64,000 nucleotides of DNA from NCBI GenBank assembly GCA_027943335.1, contig BSBK01009273.1:1794501-1858500 (forward strand), read 5' to 3'. The stretch is from Chamaecyparis obtusa (lineage: Eukaryota > Streptophyta > Pinopsida > Cupressales > Cupressaceae). The notes below the pieces were generated by a model. The model worked only from the letters and a program-made list of their open reading frames with translations. It searched no databases and had not been told where the DNA came from. The translations under genes and the position numbers were made by a program. Positions 51,001 through 59,597 of this stretch are shown piece after piece; position 1 is the first letter of the stretch; each line of letters opens with the position of its first letter.

Positions 51001-51571
51001 AAGCGCTAATCATTTACAAAGGGAAATGATTGTTATTAAAGTAAGTTCATGTAAACTCTAGACAATCGTTATTCATCGAAAGGGTATCATTAAGGCGTTG
51101 ACTATGAATAGAGACGAGACGCATCTCTATCTTGTCACTTGGCAAGCAATTATATATATAAAGTAATTTGATAACACTTGGAGGGAAAAATGGGCTGTAT
51201 TCACAGCAATACGAAAACACAGTTCAATACAATATATAAATATCAGAATAAGCTGCGGTAATTTAAAGAGGAACACAGGTATGTACGTAGGCCTCTTCTA
51301 TGTTGAATTGAAATATGTCAAGGCACTATGTGTGTCTCACAATATGGTTATCACATTCTGAGACCATCCCTTAAACTAATTTGATAAAAATAGGAAATAT
51401 ATATTGGTGAAATCATATATATAGTATATTTATATATAAGTAAAAATGGATCAGAAATATATACACAGATTATTATATATATTACACTTAAATATATAGT
51501 AATAATATTGAATTGCATATATATATATATAATGCTCTGTTCTTATATATAGACATTAATATATATTTTAC

Positions 51572-51621
<50 letters not shown>

Positions 51622-54600
51622 AAGATATACATATATATATTATGTAAATTCTTAATTAATGCATTCTTTAGTAATTATGGATTTCTTTTATGAATAAATA
51701 TAGAAATAATGATTATATAAAAGTCTGTACATTTTTATGTCCACCATAGATGATGATATGGATTCTACATAGAATGAATCTTATATTCATTAGAGATGGA
51801 TCCCCACATCTATAGGGGGCTAAAGGAAATTGTTATAGTTTCCCTAGTCTCGGGATTGTTATAATCTCACGTAGGCAATATATATACCAATGCCAGTCAT
51901 ATGCATATGCGTAGGCTTGGATACCATTTATTGCTTTGAACAGATTCTTATGGGCAGTGCTCTATGGGATGACGTGTCGATAGCCCGGTTTCTTAGAGTT
52001 GATCTTATATCCCTCAAGCCGAGAATCGGGAATTCTGTGAAGCCCAACCTAGAGGCAACCTTAAGAATCAAATTCCCCCCTTACTAACTTAGAGTAGAGT
52101 ATGAGTCATGTAAATATTGTGTAATATTTTGTACTAACGTCGGTTTTGCAGGAAATTATAAGAGGAGAATAAGAAGCGACATTACACTGATCACCATAAC
52201 TTTGCATGCATTTTGTATCATCCAAGATATTAGCATGAAACGATATGCGAGCTTATTTTATTTATACAAATATATTTTACTTTATCAGAAAAAAGGAAAG
52301 AATTGACCTAGAGACCATGGAAACCAGCATATGAAGGAAGATAAGAATTGATATCATGATAACTACAGAAAGCTATTTGGTTGTGGGGCAGAACTGCACG
52401 CTGATATTTTCAAGCCTACTATCAGCTCAATATTCATGGAGTTCAAATTTTTTTTGCCTTCCCTGATCACAAATTTGAGCACATGAAAAAAGAAAATTTG
52501 GTGTTTTATTTGAAAAATGCCAAATGGAACAAGCTCCTGATCCATTATGGATCACCTAAATCATTGGAGAGAGTCTAAATATAGATCATTTGCAACAATA
52601 ACTCAAACAAATAATGCACAACAGAGTGAAGACCCTAATTGAATCCAAGCATGAACAAATTTATATACCTTCGATTATGAACTTTAGTGTAAAGCTTCAA
52701 CGAAGTTTTTCAATATTCATGTGATAAAGACGTATCAAATGACATTGACAACAGGGGTGCTGGTTTCAGAGCCAGGGATGCATCCCTGTGGGAGATAGGT
52801 AAAATTATTAAATAAGAATGCTTTTTATTCAGACATTTGTTTAGATTTACCACTTCATTCAAGCTATCATAAACCAAAGAATTTTTGTTATACTCCTTTG
52901 ATTTGTGCTACATTTCTATATCCATCTAAAGATGATCCTGAAGGTGGATCCAATCTATTTGGACCCTTAGAAGAGCCTACTAAAATTTAATTCCAAAAAA
53001 GATCTTGCAAGGGATAGAAATCCATGAACATTTTACTTAAAATGTAGCGTATTGCAATCCCACAATAAAAACTCACAACCAAGAAAAAAATGAGTCAAAA
53101 AATAAAAAGTTTTTTATCTTTTCGATGTCTGAGACCATAAAAGTCTGCCTTGAAAACACTTTCTTATTGTGTTCCAACTATTGTTTTCATAGCTCAAATA
53201 AACATTTAGCTCAGGCATTTTATGATGCTATAGTTCTAAAATGTAGATCTTGAATTCATGCCATAAACAATAAAAACAATAGACAAAAGGAAAAGGACAA
53301 TTCACAAGTCATGAACAAATCTGTATGCTTCGCATCTTATATCATGCCAATAGTGTTGAATGTCTAACCTTGGCTTCATCCATTTCAGTACTAGCATTGT
53401 CAAGGCCATCCAGCATAGATGAATCTTTACTCACAAGCGAAACCTTTGACAAAAAAAATGAATTGGGTGAGTCTAAAGAAAAGCAATGTGATGTCATGTT
53501 GTGCAAATATGTCCGTGTCATAAGCGGACCAAATGTAGAAGGGAAATTCTTATCACTGATCTAATGTAGATACTACCAGAATTGGAGTTAATTGTCCTTC
53601 GAGATCTAAAAGACCCTTTGCAAATGCAGCAGCAGACATCTGCAAGTTACAAGCCTGTTAGGTCACTATATTAATTTATCGACATAAAAATATTACAAAT
53701 AAAATTTAAAGAGCAATTAAGAAAGAAACCATAGATAGCCATTTGTATCCACAAATACCGATAGATGAACTAATAATATTTTCTGCCAAGACCAACCTGT
53801 ACACGACCCTCATCTGAACTATATATTTTTAAATCATGGCGATATGTACTATGCAGGCGTAGCAAACCTGTTCCTTCTCCTGTATGTTAAATGGTAAATA
53901 AACATAAGCAATATATTATGACAAAAAAATTTAACTAGGAGATTTTCAGAGCATAGTCATTCATTACTAAAATATATTGGATTCACAGATCTCTCTATGA
54001 AGCAGTGTCATATGTGAATCATTATTCAGTCAATCTTCATGAAATCTATCAGTTTGACTAAATGTGAGAGTTTAAAGTATCTTTAATAAAAACATTACAA
54101 GCAGATTATTTAATTATACTAACTTAAAACTTTTACAGTATCCTTATTTATCATTGTCAACCCAGAGAAGCTTATTTCCAAGTTAATATCTTATTACAAA
54201 TTATTCATGACCTTTCAACAGTACTTGTGGCATGACAATGGAACTCTAGTTCCACACCACCTACAAACTAAATCCTATAAAATAACCATATAGCTATAAT
54301 GTTATTTTTTAAATATCAATATGTTTACCTGTTACACTCAACATCTTATGAGGCACCCATGTAAGCCCACCTTTTAAAAAGCATAGTATCATGAAAATGG
54401 CTTTCAAATATCAGTTAGGAAATAATACATACCCTGAAGTTAAATTTAAAAAAACATTCTTGATTCTTTAAGTAGAGCCATCTTCAAGCAACTTGTGATA
54501 ATCAGTAAATAAAGGGGTACTAAATAAAGAAAACAAATTCAAACATCAGATTTGAAAACATTTGTTGGACGATTTGTAGAAGTTATTATTGAAGCAATAT

Positions 54601-57600
54601 GTTTTTTTAATTTCATTGTTTTAAACCATAGAAGCATATAAATCGTTTGGAGAATAAATCAGCAAACCAGAGTAGGATTTTTTCAAAAAATCGAGAAAAA
54701 ATCAGATTTACTGAAAACGTGAAAAATTGAAGGGAAACATTCAATAACTACGGTTTTTTTACAATTAAAGGACATTTCCATTGCATAGATGATAAAGTTT
54801 AATTGATAAAGGATTTATATAAATGATTCAAAGCACTTGCACAACCTCCTCCTGATATATTTTTAACTTGGAGGACTCAAAGTTCAACATTGATTTTGTT
54901 TGTATAAATTTCAATCAGGCTATGATTTGAAGTAGCACCAAAATATGACGTGTGCCTGAGAAATTCTTGTGGATTGATCTTGTATCCTCCTCTCTTTTTT
55001 TGAATAGTGTATCGTATCTCTTTAATTAATTAATGGACATGCCTATTCATAAAATAAAATAAAATAAAATAAATCAGAATGAAGCTTTCTTTGCAAAATA
55101 TTGTCAATAAAAGAAAATCTTCAAAGTCATATAAGTAGAATTCATTTTCTAGAATTCTCTCAAGTTCCTTTTATTATATATACTCAACAAACAATTATAT
55201 ACAAAGTTGGCATGATATACACATATGTGAAGTGATATATACACATGTATATGCCAAAACAATTTTATATATGTTGAACTTAGAGACTGAATTGCAAGAA
55301 TTATTTAATTTAATTTTGAGTAGAGTTTTAAATATCTAGTGATTTGATTTATCATAAGAACTTAAATGTCACAATTGACAAGCCTAAAATGATTATAATG
55401 ATTATTCCATGATTCTTTGTATTCTCTAAAATAAATAAGGCAAAACTTTGTTACCTTGCTCTTTTAGATCATATCACAACAAATAAGAAAGGCAACTTTG
55501 TTATGGTCTTCTCTTGTTTCATATTGCAACATTTTAAATATTTGAAATTTATACAAACAAAATCAATTTTAAAAAAGTAATAGTATCAATCAAGATATAC
55601 AATACATTCAATGTAGAACGAGAAAAAATTTGTTCGCAATCGTATTTCTCCCATGCTACTTCCCGACTCTGCAACACTTCAGGTCTCTGCGATACTTTCG
55701 ACCCAACTTTCTTGCCTGCGTCGCACGTCAATTTTATAGAGAATCAAGTCACGTTTTTGCGGGTTTTTCCTGTCAGCGTTATTTTTAAAGTTTCTGCTAG
55801 TTTCCTGAATTTTTTTGCCTATTAACCATCTCTTTTTGCCAATTAATCACCTGATAAATCAAAAAAATAGAGTTGAAATTTGTTGGCCAAAAAATCTTGA
55901 ATTTTTGGGGAATAAATCACTCCACATGCTGACTCCCGATTAATTGCATATTATCTCATTTTTTTGTCATTTTATACTTCTATGCTACTAATATATGCTC
56001 ATAGTCAATACTAATTTAAATTTTGAGACTACTTTATAATATTAATTATAAACTATAGGGGTTTGTTGGTTTCCCATTAAAGGGCCATCTAAAATAGTGC
56101 ATAATAGTTCAAATTTTAAAATTAGTGTATAATATTAATTATATGTTTTGATCTCATCAAAATCCATGAGGCAAGGCGTGCAAAGAGCTTGGGTCATATT
56201 GAAACCGTGATTTAGAACAAATTCATTAGTTGCTTCGACATCATCTCACATGCCACCCATAATTTAGGATGATTGAGGCCCTTTCAAATTTTGTTGATGA
56301 CCGCCATCGCTCCTCCTACTCCTCTGTTCAGAGTTTTCCAAGGGTCGGAAAGAAAACTAAAGGGATAAAATTACAAAAAAATTCCACGCTGATTCCACAA
56401 TGACTTCACTTTCAACCTGGAATCAACCCTATTTCTAGGTGATTCATCAATTACGAGAGATTTTTGTAGGGTTTTATAGGTTTTTGTAACAATTTTTTTT
56501 CTTTTTTGCCATTTTTTAGGAGTTTTAATATGATTTTAATGCACTTTAAATGCAAAAAGGTCATTGAAAATGGGGTCAATGATTGGTCCACGATGTTTTC
56601 ATGAATCAGAATTTTTTCAGCAAAAAAAATTGGCTGGCTCTAGGATTCAGGATTAATCAGGTATAATCAGGAGTTTTTGCAGACTTCTGCTTCTATGCTT
56701 TCAAGTTTTCAACATCAATAATAAAGACTGGGTTGCTTTTTCTACAGTTAAACACGGTTAAAGATGCATGGATATAGAGCATGTTTGGCATGCTTAACTT
56801 GTGATCTTGGCTAGGTTACACTGGTAGAATATTTTCTAGCTTGTTACAACATGACAATGGCTCAAGTTGGAGAAAACAATTAGTGCCAGTTTTCAAAATA
56901 ATTCTGCAGAAATAGAAAAAACAGAGAATGCAAGGATGCCCAGAAATAAAATAGGGATAAGATGTTGATTTTAATATGTTCAGACCCCACCTGGATACAT
57001 ATGGTTTCGGAAATATCTCCCTAGTTCTTCAGCCTGCCAAAAAAGCACAAAAATAAATATTAGAATAGTCCACTATGTTTTGATAAATAAAGCAAATTGA
57101 CTTAAAATTTATATCGCATTAACAAATTCTTCTTATTGCTGTACATTAGACAAGTGGAAGGATGACAAGGTTCATGACATTTAATAATGGTAGTAATAAT
57201 CCCAAAATTATTAAAAGTTTGAAATGTGGCTGTTCATTCAATCGCCTTGGCCCTTTAACAATAATACCGTCATAAAGTCACGGATGCAATACTCCCAAGC
57301 ATAGTTTGTGTACTCAGACTTGGTACACCAAAATTTTCTGGCTCAGCAAAACTCAGCAAATTAAAAAATATCTAATTTCTTAAAATCTAGTTACAAAATG
57401 TATCAAATGAGTTTAGTGGGGATTTGGGGTCAGTGCCCACATTGGGTGAGGGTAACCACCAAGCCCAAATGAACCCCTTTGAGACTACACAAACCTTCAT
57501 GGCACATGCTCTTTTCCTATTTTAAAAGAGGGAAAAAACCATGTATTTTTACTCCAACTCTCACAAGAATGCTAAAACCTTGGTGTAATCTTTCCCATTG

Positions 57601-58642
57601 GGCATGTAGAGTTTATAAAGGAAATAAAGTGTGTGTTTTGAGTGTAAAAATCACTTTTCTTTTCCAAATTTTATGCATCAAGACTCTGGTGCTTACAAAG
57701 GATGATTATATCCCTCAGACTTGCCAATTAGTCAGCTGAAACTTGGTCAAAAGTGGCAGGCCCTGAGTTTATGCTGAAAAAACTTGGTGCATGAAAAATT
57801 TGACAAGTGCTACATTTTTAGTAAAACTATGCTCCCAAACTAACCAATATATGTACAAAATATTTTCACAATCAATAAAAATGTGGTAGAATGTTTCTAG
57901 TGAAAACTATCTATAAATTTCATACATAAACATTTTGGATCACACACCATGATCATGATATGTGATTCAGGATGAAGGATGAAGAATCATGATACACGAT
58001 TCAAAACATTCTACATGGTTTTCAGTAGAAGTATTCTCAAACATAACCAACATCTTACAAACAACTACTCATTTCCTAGACTTTAATACAGATACAAAGA
58101 CAAGCAGGAGCAAAAAACATAAAATGATAAGAGTTATGGTAACCTCAAACATCATAGACATGCAAATGATATTGAAAAGGATAGAATCTGTAAGCCTTCT
58201 ACATTCATTTTAATTAAATTAAACAGAAACTTCTTATTTATTAATCTGACAGCAGAAAGGTGTATGTTCAACAAAATATAAAAATAAATAAATGAAAGTT
58301 TCCTTTTCCAACGTTCTTCCATATGATTTTGAAACAAGTATAAACATGAGCATTAGTTTAAATTTTAAATTATTTGTTCCTTAATAGCTATAAAATTTAA
58401 TGGCACTCGGTAAAAAAACATATATAAAATCAAACTAATATAACATACAACGTTTGTTTTTTCTAAAATGTCAATCAGCTTACTTGTTTTCTCCCTGCAT
58501 GTGTAAGGACACCGCCATATTTCAGTACCATCAATGCTTCCACTGGGCGTTCTTCTTCACCTTCACCATTCTCTTTAAAGACCTTTACCCATTTTTGAGG
58601 CTTCAATTGAACCTTTCTGTATATGCCAGAAAAATGTCCACC
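27012..58642 (-). CDS. VIH: VIP1/VIH (PPIP5K) inositol pyrophosphate kinase/phosphatase, middle part, 8 exons
   Basis: Plant VIH proteins have an N-terminal ATP-grasp kinase that makes inositol pyrophosphates such as InsP8 and a C-terminal histidine acid phosphatase-like domain. The pathway links phosphate status and jasmonate signalling. Eight minus-strand exons (159, 43, 83, 63, 75, 117, 242 and 45 bp) join in phase to 827 bp, or 275 codons plus 2 bases, with no stop. Diagnostic blocks are [88 protein letters not shown] and [17 protein letters not shown]. All belong to the phosphatase half. The kinase domain and the RHGxRxP phosphatase motif should lie beyond the right edge. All introns are GT-AG: 1450, 3111, 157, 133, 18546, 7201 and 206 bp. 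Recognition is from memory of the plant family; paralogue (VIH1 or VIH2) is not assignable. Confidence 0.95.
27263..27504 (-). CDS. VIH: VIH exon g
   Basis: 242 bp, 80 codons plus 2 bases. It starts [13 protein letters not shown] and includes [30 protein letters not shown] and ERDLYNERK. Acceptor TTGTAG, donor GTATGT. The split codon GA|C gives the Asp of ERKDRFD. The open frame visible through the donor is intron read-through. Confidence 0.95.
28319..28452 (+). repeat. Family G LTR fragment (copy 3), split by a solo LTR
   Basis: It starts TGTAATGTCACATTC and shares TAGCCTATTMRT...TAGGCTAA wording with the LTR at 15665. It is interrupted at 28452 by another LTR and seems to resume at 29955 for about 60 bp before the next element. 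Confidence 0.55.
28453..29949 (-). repeat. Solo LTR, family G copy 2 (1497 bp), exact TSD
   Basis: On the minus strand it starts TGTAATGTCC and ends GGGTTCTTCACA. It is flanked on both sides by TGGTC (28448-28452 and 29950-29954), a perfect 5-bp duplication. Minus-strand TATTTATA words form its promoter-like region. The small minus-strand open frames inside recur in the other family G copy at the window's right end and are LTR sequence, not genes. Confidence 0.92.
30014..31200 (-). repeat. 3' LTR of a gag/pol-less LTR element (family J), truncated
   Basis: It matches 31660-32838 closely. Its right end is GGGGACATTACA, the minus-strand start TGTAATGTCCCC, preceded on that strand by the purine tract GACGGGAGGGAT. 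About 190 bp of the far end are missing, replaced by a family G fragment. Confidence 0.85.
31201..31470 (-). other. Interior of family J element: PBS and PPT only
   Basis: The PBS TGGTATCAGAGC (complement of initiator tRNA-Met 3' end) is at 31458-31469. The words TTGAGGACAAGC and GAGGGAT precede the 3' LTR, exactly as in the element whose LTR starts at 50091. No open frame of note. Confidence 0.85.
31471..32838 (-). repeat. 5' LTR of the family J element (1368 bp)
   Basis: The left end is TGTAAAATCCC and the right end GGAGACATTACA. Next to the PBS, this makes it the 5' LTR on the minus strand. The 5 bp beyond the outer end are ACAGA; the partner flank is lost with the truncated 3' LTR. Confidence 0.85.
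33382..33724. mobile_element. hAT MITE (343 bp) with exact 8-bp TSD
   Basis: The ends CTAAGTTACTGGTTTG and (rc) CTAAGTTACCGGGTTTG form terminal inverted repeats. CTACTCGA flanks it on both sides (33374-33381 and 33725-33732), the 8-bp duplication expected of hAT elements. The left about 200 bp match, inverted, the 3' end of the hAT element at 25386-25586, including the microsatellite. It contains no transposase and is best read as an internal-deletion derivative of that family. Confidence 0.95.
33481..33507. repeat. (GT)n microsatellite inside the MITE
   Basis: An uninterrupted GT run, equivalent in place to the (CA)n run of the hAT element. Confidence 0.95.
34706..34822 (-). CDS. VIH: VIH exon f
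   Basis: 117 bp, 39 codons in phase 0. It reads [20 protein letters not shown], then [19 protein letters not shown]. Acceptor ATGCAG, donor GTACTC. It lies between the 7.2-kb and 18.5-kb introns. Confidence 0.95.
34823..37479. other. Intron sequence without recognisable elements
   Basis: Mostly AT-rich unique-looking sequence. At 36536-36552 TTAAGTTACCGGATCC resembles the hAT terminal repeat, and related words occur near 36930-37020, but no matching pair or target duplication was found. Confidence 0.5.
37480..37864 (+). repeat. 5' fragment of a TGTAATGTCCCC-type LTR
   Basis: It starts TGTAATGTCCCCATTTTTATG, very like the family G start at 15665, then diverges. It ends where a second LTR-like start (TGTTATGTCCCC) begins. 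Confidence 0.5.
37865..38519 (+). repeat. LTR-like segment with a TATA box, interrupted by the Copia element
   Basis: It starts TGTTATGTCCCCAAGTTGG. A strong TATA box (CTATATAAAGG, 37987-37997) lies about 120 bp in. The complete Copia element inserted at 38519/38520; the host sequence resumes at 44788. Confidence 0.5.
37987..37997 (+). promoter_or_regulatory. Putative TATA box of the LTR-like segment
   Basis: CTATATAAAGG followed by a pyrimidine-rich leader (TTCACTCTCTTCTC), typical of plant core promoters. It is on the strand opposite to the VIH gene. Confidence 0.5.
38520..39302 (-). repeat. 3' LTR of the complete Copia element (783 bp)
   Basis: The left end is TGTTAAAG and the right end CATTAACA. 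It contains a cluster of perfect palindromes near 38845-38910 and several AT-rich runs. It is shorter than its partner because of small deletions. Confidence 0.95.
38843..38912. repeat. Cluster of perfect palindromes in the Copia LTR
   Basis: Consecutive self-complementary words: GAGACATGTCTC, CGTAGAGGCATGCCTCTACG, and a 22-bp palindrome centred on GGAACATGTTCC. The partner LTR has the same cluster at 44283-44345 with some changes. It could be a protein-binding or cruciform-forming region in U3. Confidence 0.85.
39303..39910 (-). repeat. 3' UTR of the Copia element with a near-palindromic repeat block
   Basis: Between the RNase H end and the purine tract, words like TCACATGATATCCACCATGA recur about every 40-60 bp (39395-39720). 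Each is nearly self-complementary. The block has the same position as the ATG/CAT-edged repeats at 10525-10770 in the family E element. Confidence 0.75.
39911..40210 (-). pseudogene. Copia RNase H, C-terminal part
   Basis: It reads [19 protein letters not shown], then [20 protein letters not shown], then [14 protein letters not shown], and ends after KKILTKPLS, the usual end region of Copia pol. The upstream part, including the catalytic start of RNase H, is broken by stops between 40211 and 40325. Confidence 0.9.
40326..41033 (-). pseudogene. Copia reverse transcriptase
   Basis: 236 open codons starting at [20 protein letters not shown], with the [19 protein letters not shown] block and the catalytic YVDD in [12 protein letters not shown]. 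The later conserved blocks ([27 protein letters not shown]) are present. This is the best preserved domain. Weaker RT sequence continues upstream to about 41220 with a stop at about 41218. Confidence 0.95.
41298..41849 (-). pseudogene. Copia integrase C-terminal region and linker to RT
   Basis: It begins [20 protein letters not shown], then [18 protein letters not shown], the standard segment after the Copia integrase core. An acidic variable linker and the start of the RT region ([14 protein letters not shown]) follow. It is separated from the integrase core by a stop. Confidence 0.93.
41928..42509 (-). pseudogene. Copia integrase core, interrupted by an inverted 40-bp duplication
   Basis: The N-terminal part (42509-42279) reads [15 protein letters not shown], then [17 protein letters not shown] and IFSDDYSR. 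The core resumes at 42250 ([20 protein letters not shown]) and includes [10 protein letters not shown] and [19 protein letters not shown], with the second catalytic Asp and the Glu. About 37 bp inserted after DDYSR create a frameshift and stop. The insert is an inverted copy of 41927-41966 in the same domain. Confidence 0.93.
42809..43849 (-). pseudogene. Copia gag with zinc knuckle and start of protease (346 codons)
   Basis: Starts [20 protein letters not shown] about 100 bp after the primer site. The gag UBN2-like region follows ([34 protein letters not shown]), then a lysine-rich stretch, a CCHC knuckle ([14 protein letters not shown], about residues 240-253) and the protease active site [11 protein letters not shown] stop after TCTINLK ends the frame inside the protease; protease sequence continues to about 42620 beyond it. 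Confidence 0.95.
43931..43947 (-). other. Primer-binding site of the Copia element
   Basis: The minus strand reads TGGTATCAGAGCCAGTC immediately after the 5' LTR end, complementary to the 3' end of initiator tRNA-Met, the usual plant Copia primer. Confidence 0.95.
43948..44782 (-). repeat. 5' LTR of the complete Copia element (835 bp)
   Basis: The left end is TGTTAAAG and the right end CATTAACT, where the last base of the canonical CA has mutated. The TSD TCTAT follows at 44783. It differs from the 3' LTR by numerous substitutions and indels, so the insertion is not recent. Confidence 0.95.
44788..46073. other. Intron sequence, probably continuation of the LTR-like segment; no gene
   Basis: It follows the Copia TSD. 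Only short overlapping frames are present (45423-45748 in three plus frames), with no family motif. Confidence 0.4.
46074..46670 (+). pseudogene. Possible retroelement gag leader (degraded)
   Basis: A frame starting near 46079 reads [20 protein letters not shown], then [12 protein letters not shown]. After a stop it continues with [20 protein letters not shown]. It is rich in charged residues, like the start of some plant Gypsy gag proteins. No zinc knuckle is seen. It stops where LTR sequence begins at 46671. Confidence 0.3.
46671..47436 (+). repeat. Truncated 5' LTR of family F
   Basis: It matches 51388-52186 closely, ending GGGACATTACA just before the primer site. The first about 1.3 kb present in the 3' LTR are missing. 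It has long TA-rich runs. Confidence 0.87.
47437..48270 (+). other. Interior of family F, with an ATG/CAT-rich minisatellite
   Basis: The PBS is at 47438-47450. From about 47690 to 48050 words like CATGCCTTATGTATATTCAT and TGTGTATTCATGTG recur at irregular 20-40 bp spacing. No protein motif is seen. Confidence 0.6.
48271..50003. repeat. Solo LTR, family C copy 2 (1733 bp)
   Basis: It starts TGTAATGTCCCTAATTAGGAT and ends GGGGCATCACA, and shares its start, length and extremely AT-rich end with 17397-19136. The flanks GGAGT (48266-48270) and GTAGT (50004-50008) are a one-mismatch 5-bp duplication. It is inserted in the family F interior. Confidence 0.87.
50091..52186 (+). repeat. 3' LTR of family F (2096 bp)
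   Basis: It starts TGTCATGTCCC after the purine tract and ends GCGACATTACA. The second part matches the truncated 5' LTR. It carries a (TG)n run at about 51587-51617 that the 5' LTR lacks. Confidence 0.87.
51587..51617. repeat. (TG)n microsatellite in the family F 3' LTR
   Basis: A clean TG run next to a (TA)n run. The matching place in the 5' LTR has only the TA part. Confidence 0.95.
52187..53368. other. End of the 18.5-kb intron near its donor, no recognisable element
   Basis: AT-rich sequence with no mobile-element ends and no open frame with a known motif. The minus-strand 60-codon frame at 52363-52545 has no recognisable similarity. Confidence 0.5.
53369..53443 (-). CDS. VIH: VIH exon e
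   Basis: 75 bp, 25 codons in phase 0: [20 protein letters not shown] and MDEAK. Acceptor TCAAAG, donor GTTAGA. It precedes the 18.5-kb intron. Confidence 0.96.
53577..53639 (-). CDS. VIH: VIH exon d
   Basis: 63 bp, 21 codons in phase 0: [20 protein letters not shown] plus L, one of the most conserved blocks of the family. Acceptor TTGCAG, donor GTAGTG. Confidence 0.97.
53797..53879 (-). CDS. VIH: VIH exon c
   Basis: 83 bp. It completes the split Gly codon, then reads [20 protein letters not shown] and SDEGRVQ. Acceptor ATACAG, donor GTTGGT. Confidence 0.97.
53880..56990. other. 3.1-kb intron of VIH, no recognised element
   Basis: AT-rich. A short inverted word (ATAGAAGCAT near 54628 and its reverse complement near 56690) hints at a non-autonomous DNA element of about 2 kb, but no convincing longer terminal repeat or target duplication was seen. 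Confidence 0.5.
56991..57033 (-). CDS. VIH: VIH exon b
   Basis: 43 bp: [14 protein letters not shown] plus the first base of a Gly codon. Acceptor GGCAG, donor GTGGGG. It is very small, but the frame fits both neighbours exactly. Confidence 0.95.
57034..58483. other. 1.45-kb intron of VIH, no recognised element
   Basis: No mobile-element ends seen. The plus-strand frame at 57479-57739 has no family motif. Confidence 0.5.
58484..58642 (-). CDS. VIH: VIH exon a (most upstream in window)
   Basis: 159 bp, 53 codons in phase 0: [20 protein letters not shown], a Glu-rich turn, then [20 protein letters not shown]. Acceptor CTGTAG, donor GTAAGC. The preceding exon of the family was not found up to 64000, so the upstream intron is at least 5.3 kb. 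Confidence 0.97.
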
Positions 58643-59597
58643 CTACAGGAAGGTTGTATTTAATACTCAATTGATACATATTAAACAACTTTAAATGCTG
58701 AGTTTATGGAAATGCAAGAGTCATGAAAAAGCACATGCAAAATAAAAATAAAAAACCCAGTAAACCCGTAAGGGAGAAGAAACCCACTACAGATCAGTCA
58801 GAAAAAGGTAATTAAGGTAATAGTTGCAGTAGTCACCCCACACTAAAAGTTAATAATTTGATTAATCCCACAAGTGCAGATTCATCACCACTTGAGCAGA
58901 TATTGATTAGGCATCAGAGAAATATCAAATATGTTTTATGTCAAGTTGATGCATCCATTTTGTATGTAGATATACCAGGAAGTTCAATAAGTCTCTATAA
59001 ACAAGAAATTTCTAGTCTAGCAGATTCAAATTACAGCACATGCATACACGTTTTTTATAATTTTGTTAAACATATCAGTGCTGAAATTTTATTATAACTT
59101 ATTATCTGTAAGGATTGGAAAATTAAAGAGTGAACAGTAAGTTGAAGTTGGACTCAGGAAATGAAAAGTGGAAATAACAGGTTAACAGCAAAAAGTGATT
59201 GCAGAACATACAGAGTCACTATTGCAGGTTTGATTTGGAGCTGCATCTGTGGAGGGCAGTTCTCTACAGGACAGATATATGACTATGGAATTGATTTCAT
59301 GAGTGAAATTGAACCCTGACTGTCAAAAACTTAGAGCTGCTACAAACAGCAATACTTTGCACTTCCAACTTCTACAAGTTTCTCCTTGTGCCCAGGGGAA
59401 GGATCCAACATCAACAAGTATAAATAGCGATGTTTGGGACATGCTTTTGCAGGAGGATTGAATTTTAGTATTGTGAAGAACTAGAAGAGAGTTTAGCTAC
59501 TCATTAATTTTACAAGATGGACAAAGGCATAGAGGGCAGTCATTGTCGCATCCACTTCCTGTACTATACTTCCAAATTAATTCCTCAAGGTTGTACA
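58643..59597. other. Intron sequence, no recognised gene
   Basis: A TATA-like GTATAAATAGC (59418-59428) is followed by sequence that may belong to a decayed LTR. Nothing else is recognised. Confidence 0.4.

Larger units (their letters stand above)
46671..52186 (+). mobile_element. Broken Gypsy-type LTR element (family F) with a nested solo LTR
   Basis: Order on the plus strand: truncated 5' LTR (46671-47436), PBS TGGTATCAGATCC (47438-47450), interior without gag or pol (47451-48270 and 50009-50090), purine tract (TTTTGGGGAGGGAAGGA, about 50073-50089), 3' LTR (50091-52186). A solo LTR of another family splits the interior. Coding capacity is absent, so it is non-autonomous or deleted. Confidence 0.8.

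Noticed and set aside
54620..56710. A 2-kb DNA transposon with ends ATAGAAGCAT
   Set aside because: Only about 10 bp match and there is no target duplication or longer terminal repeat.
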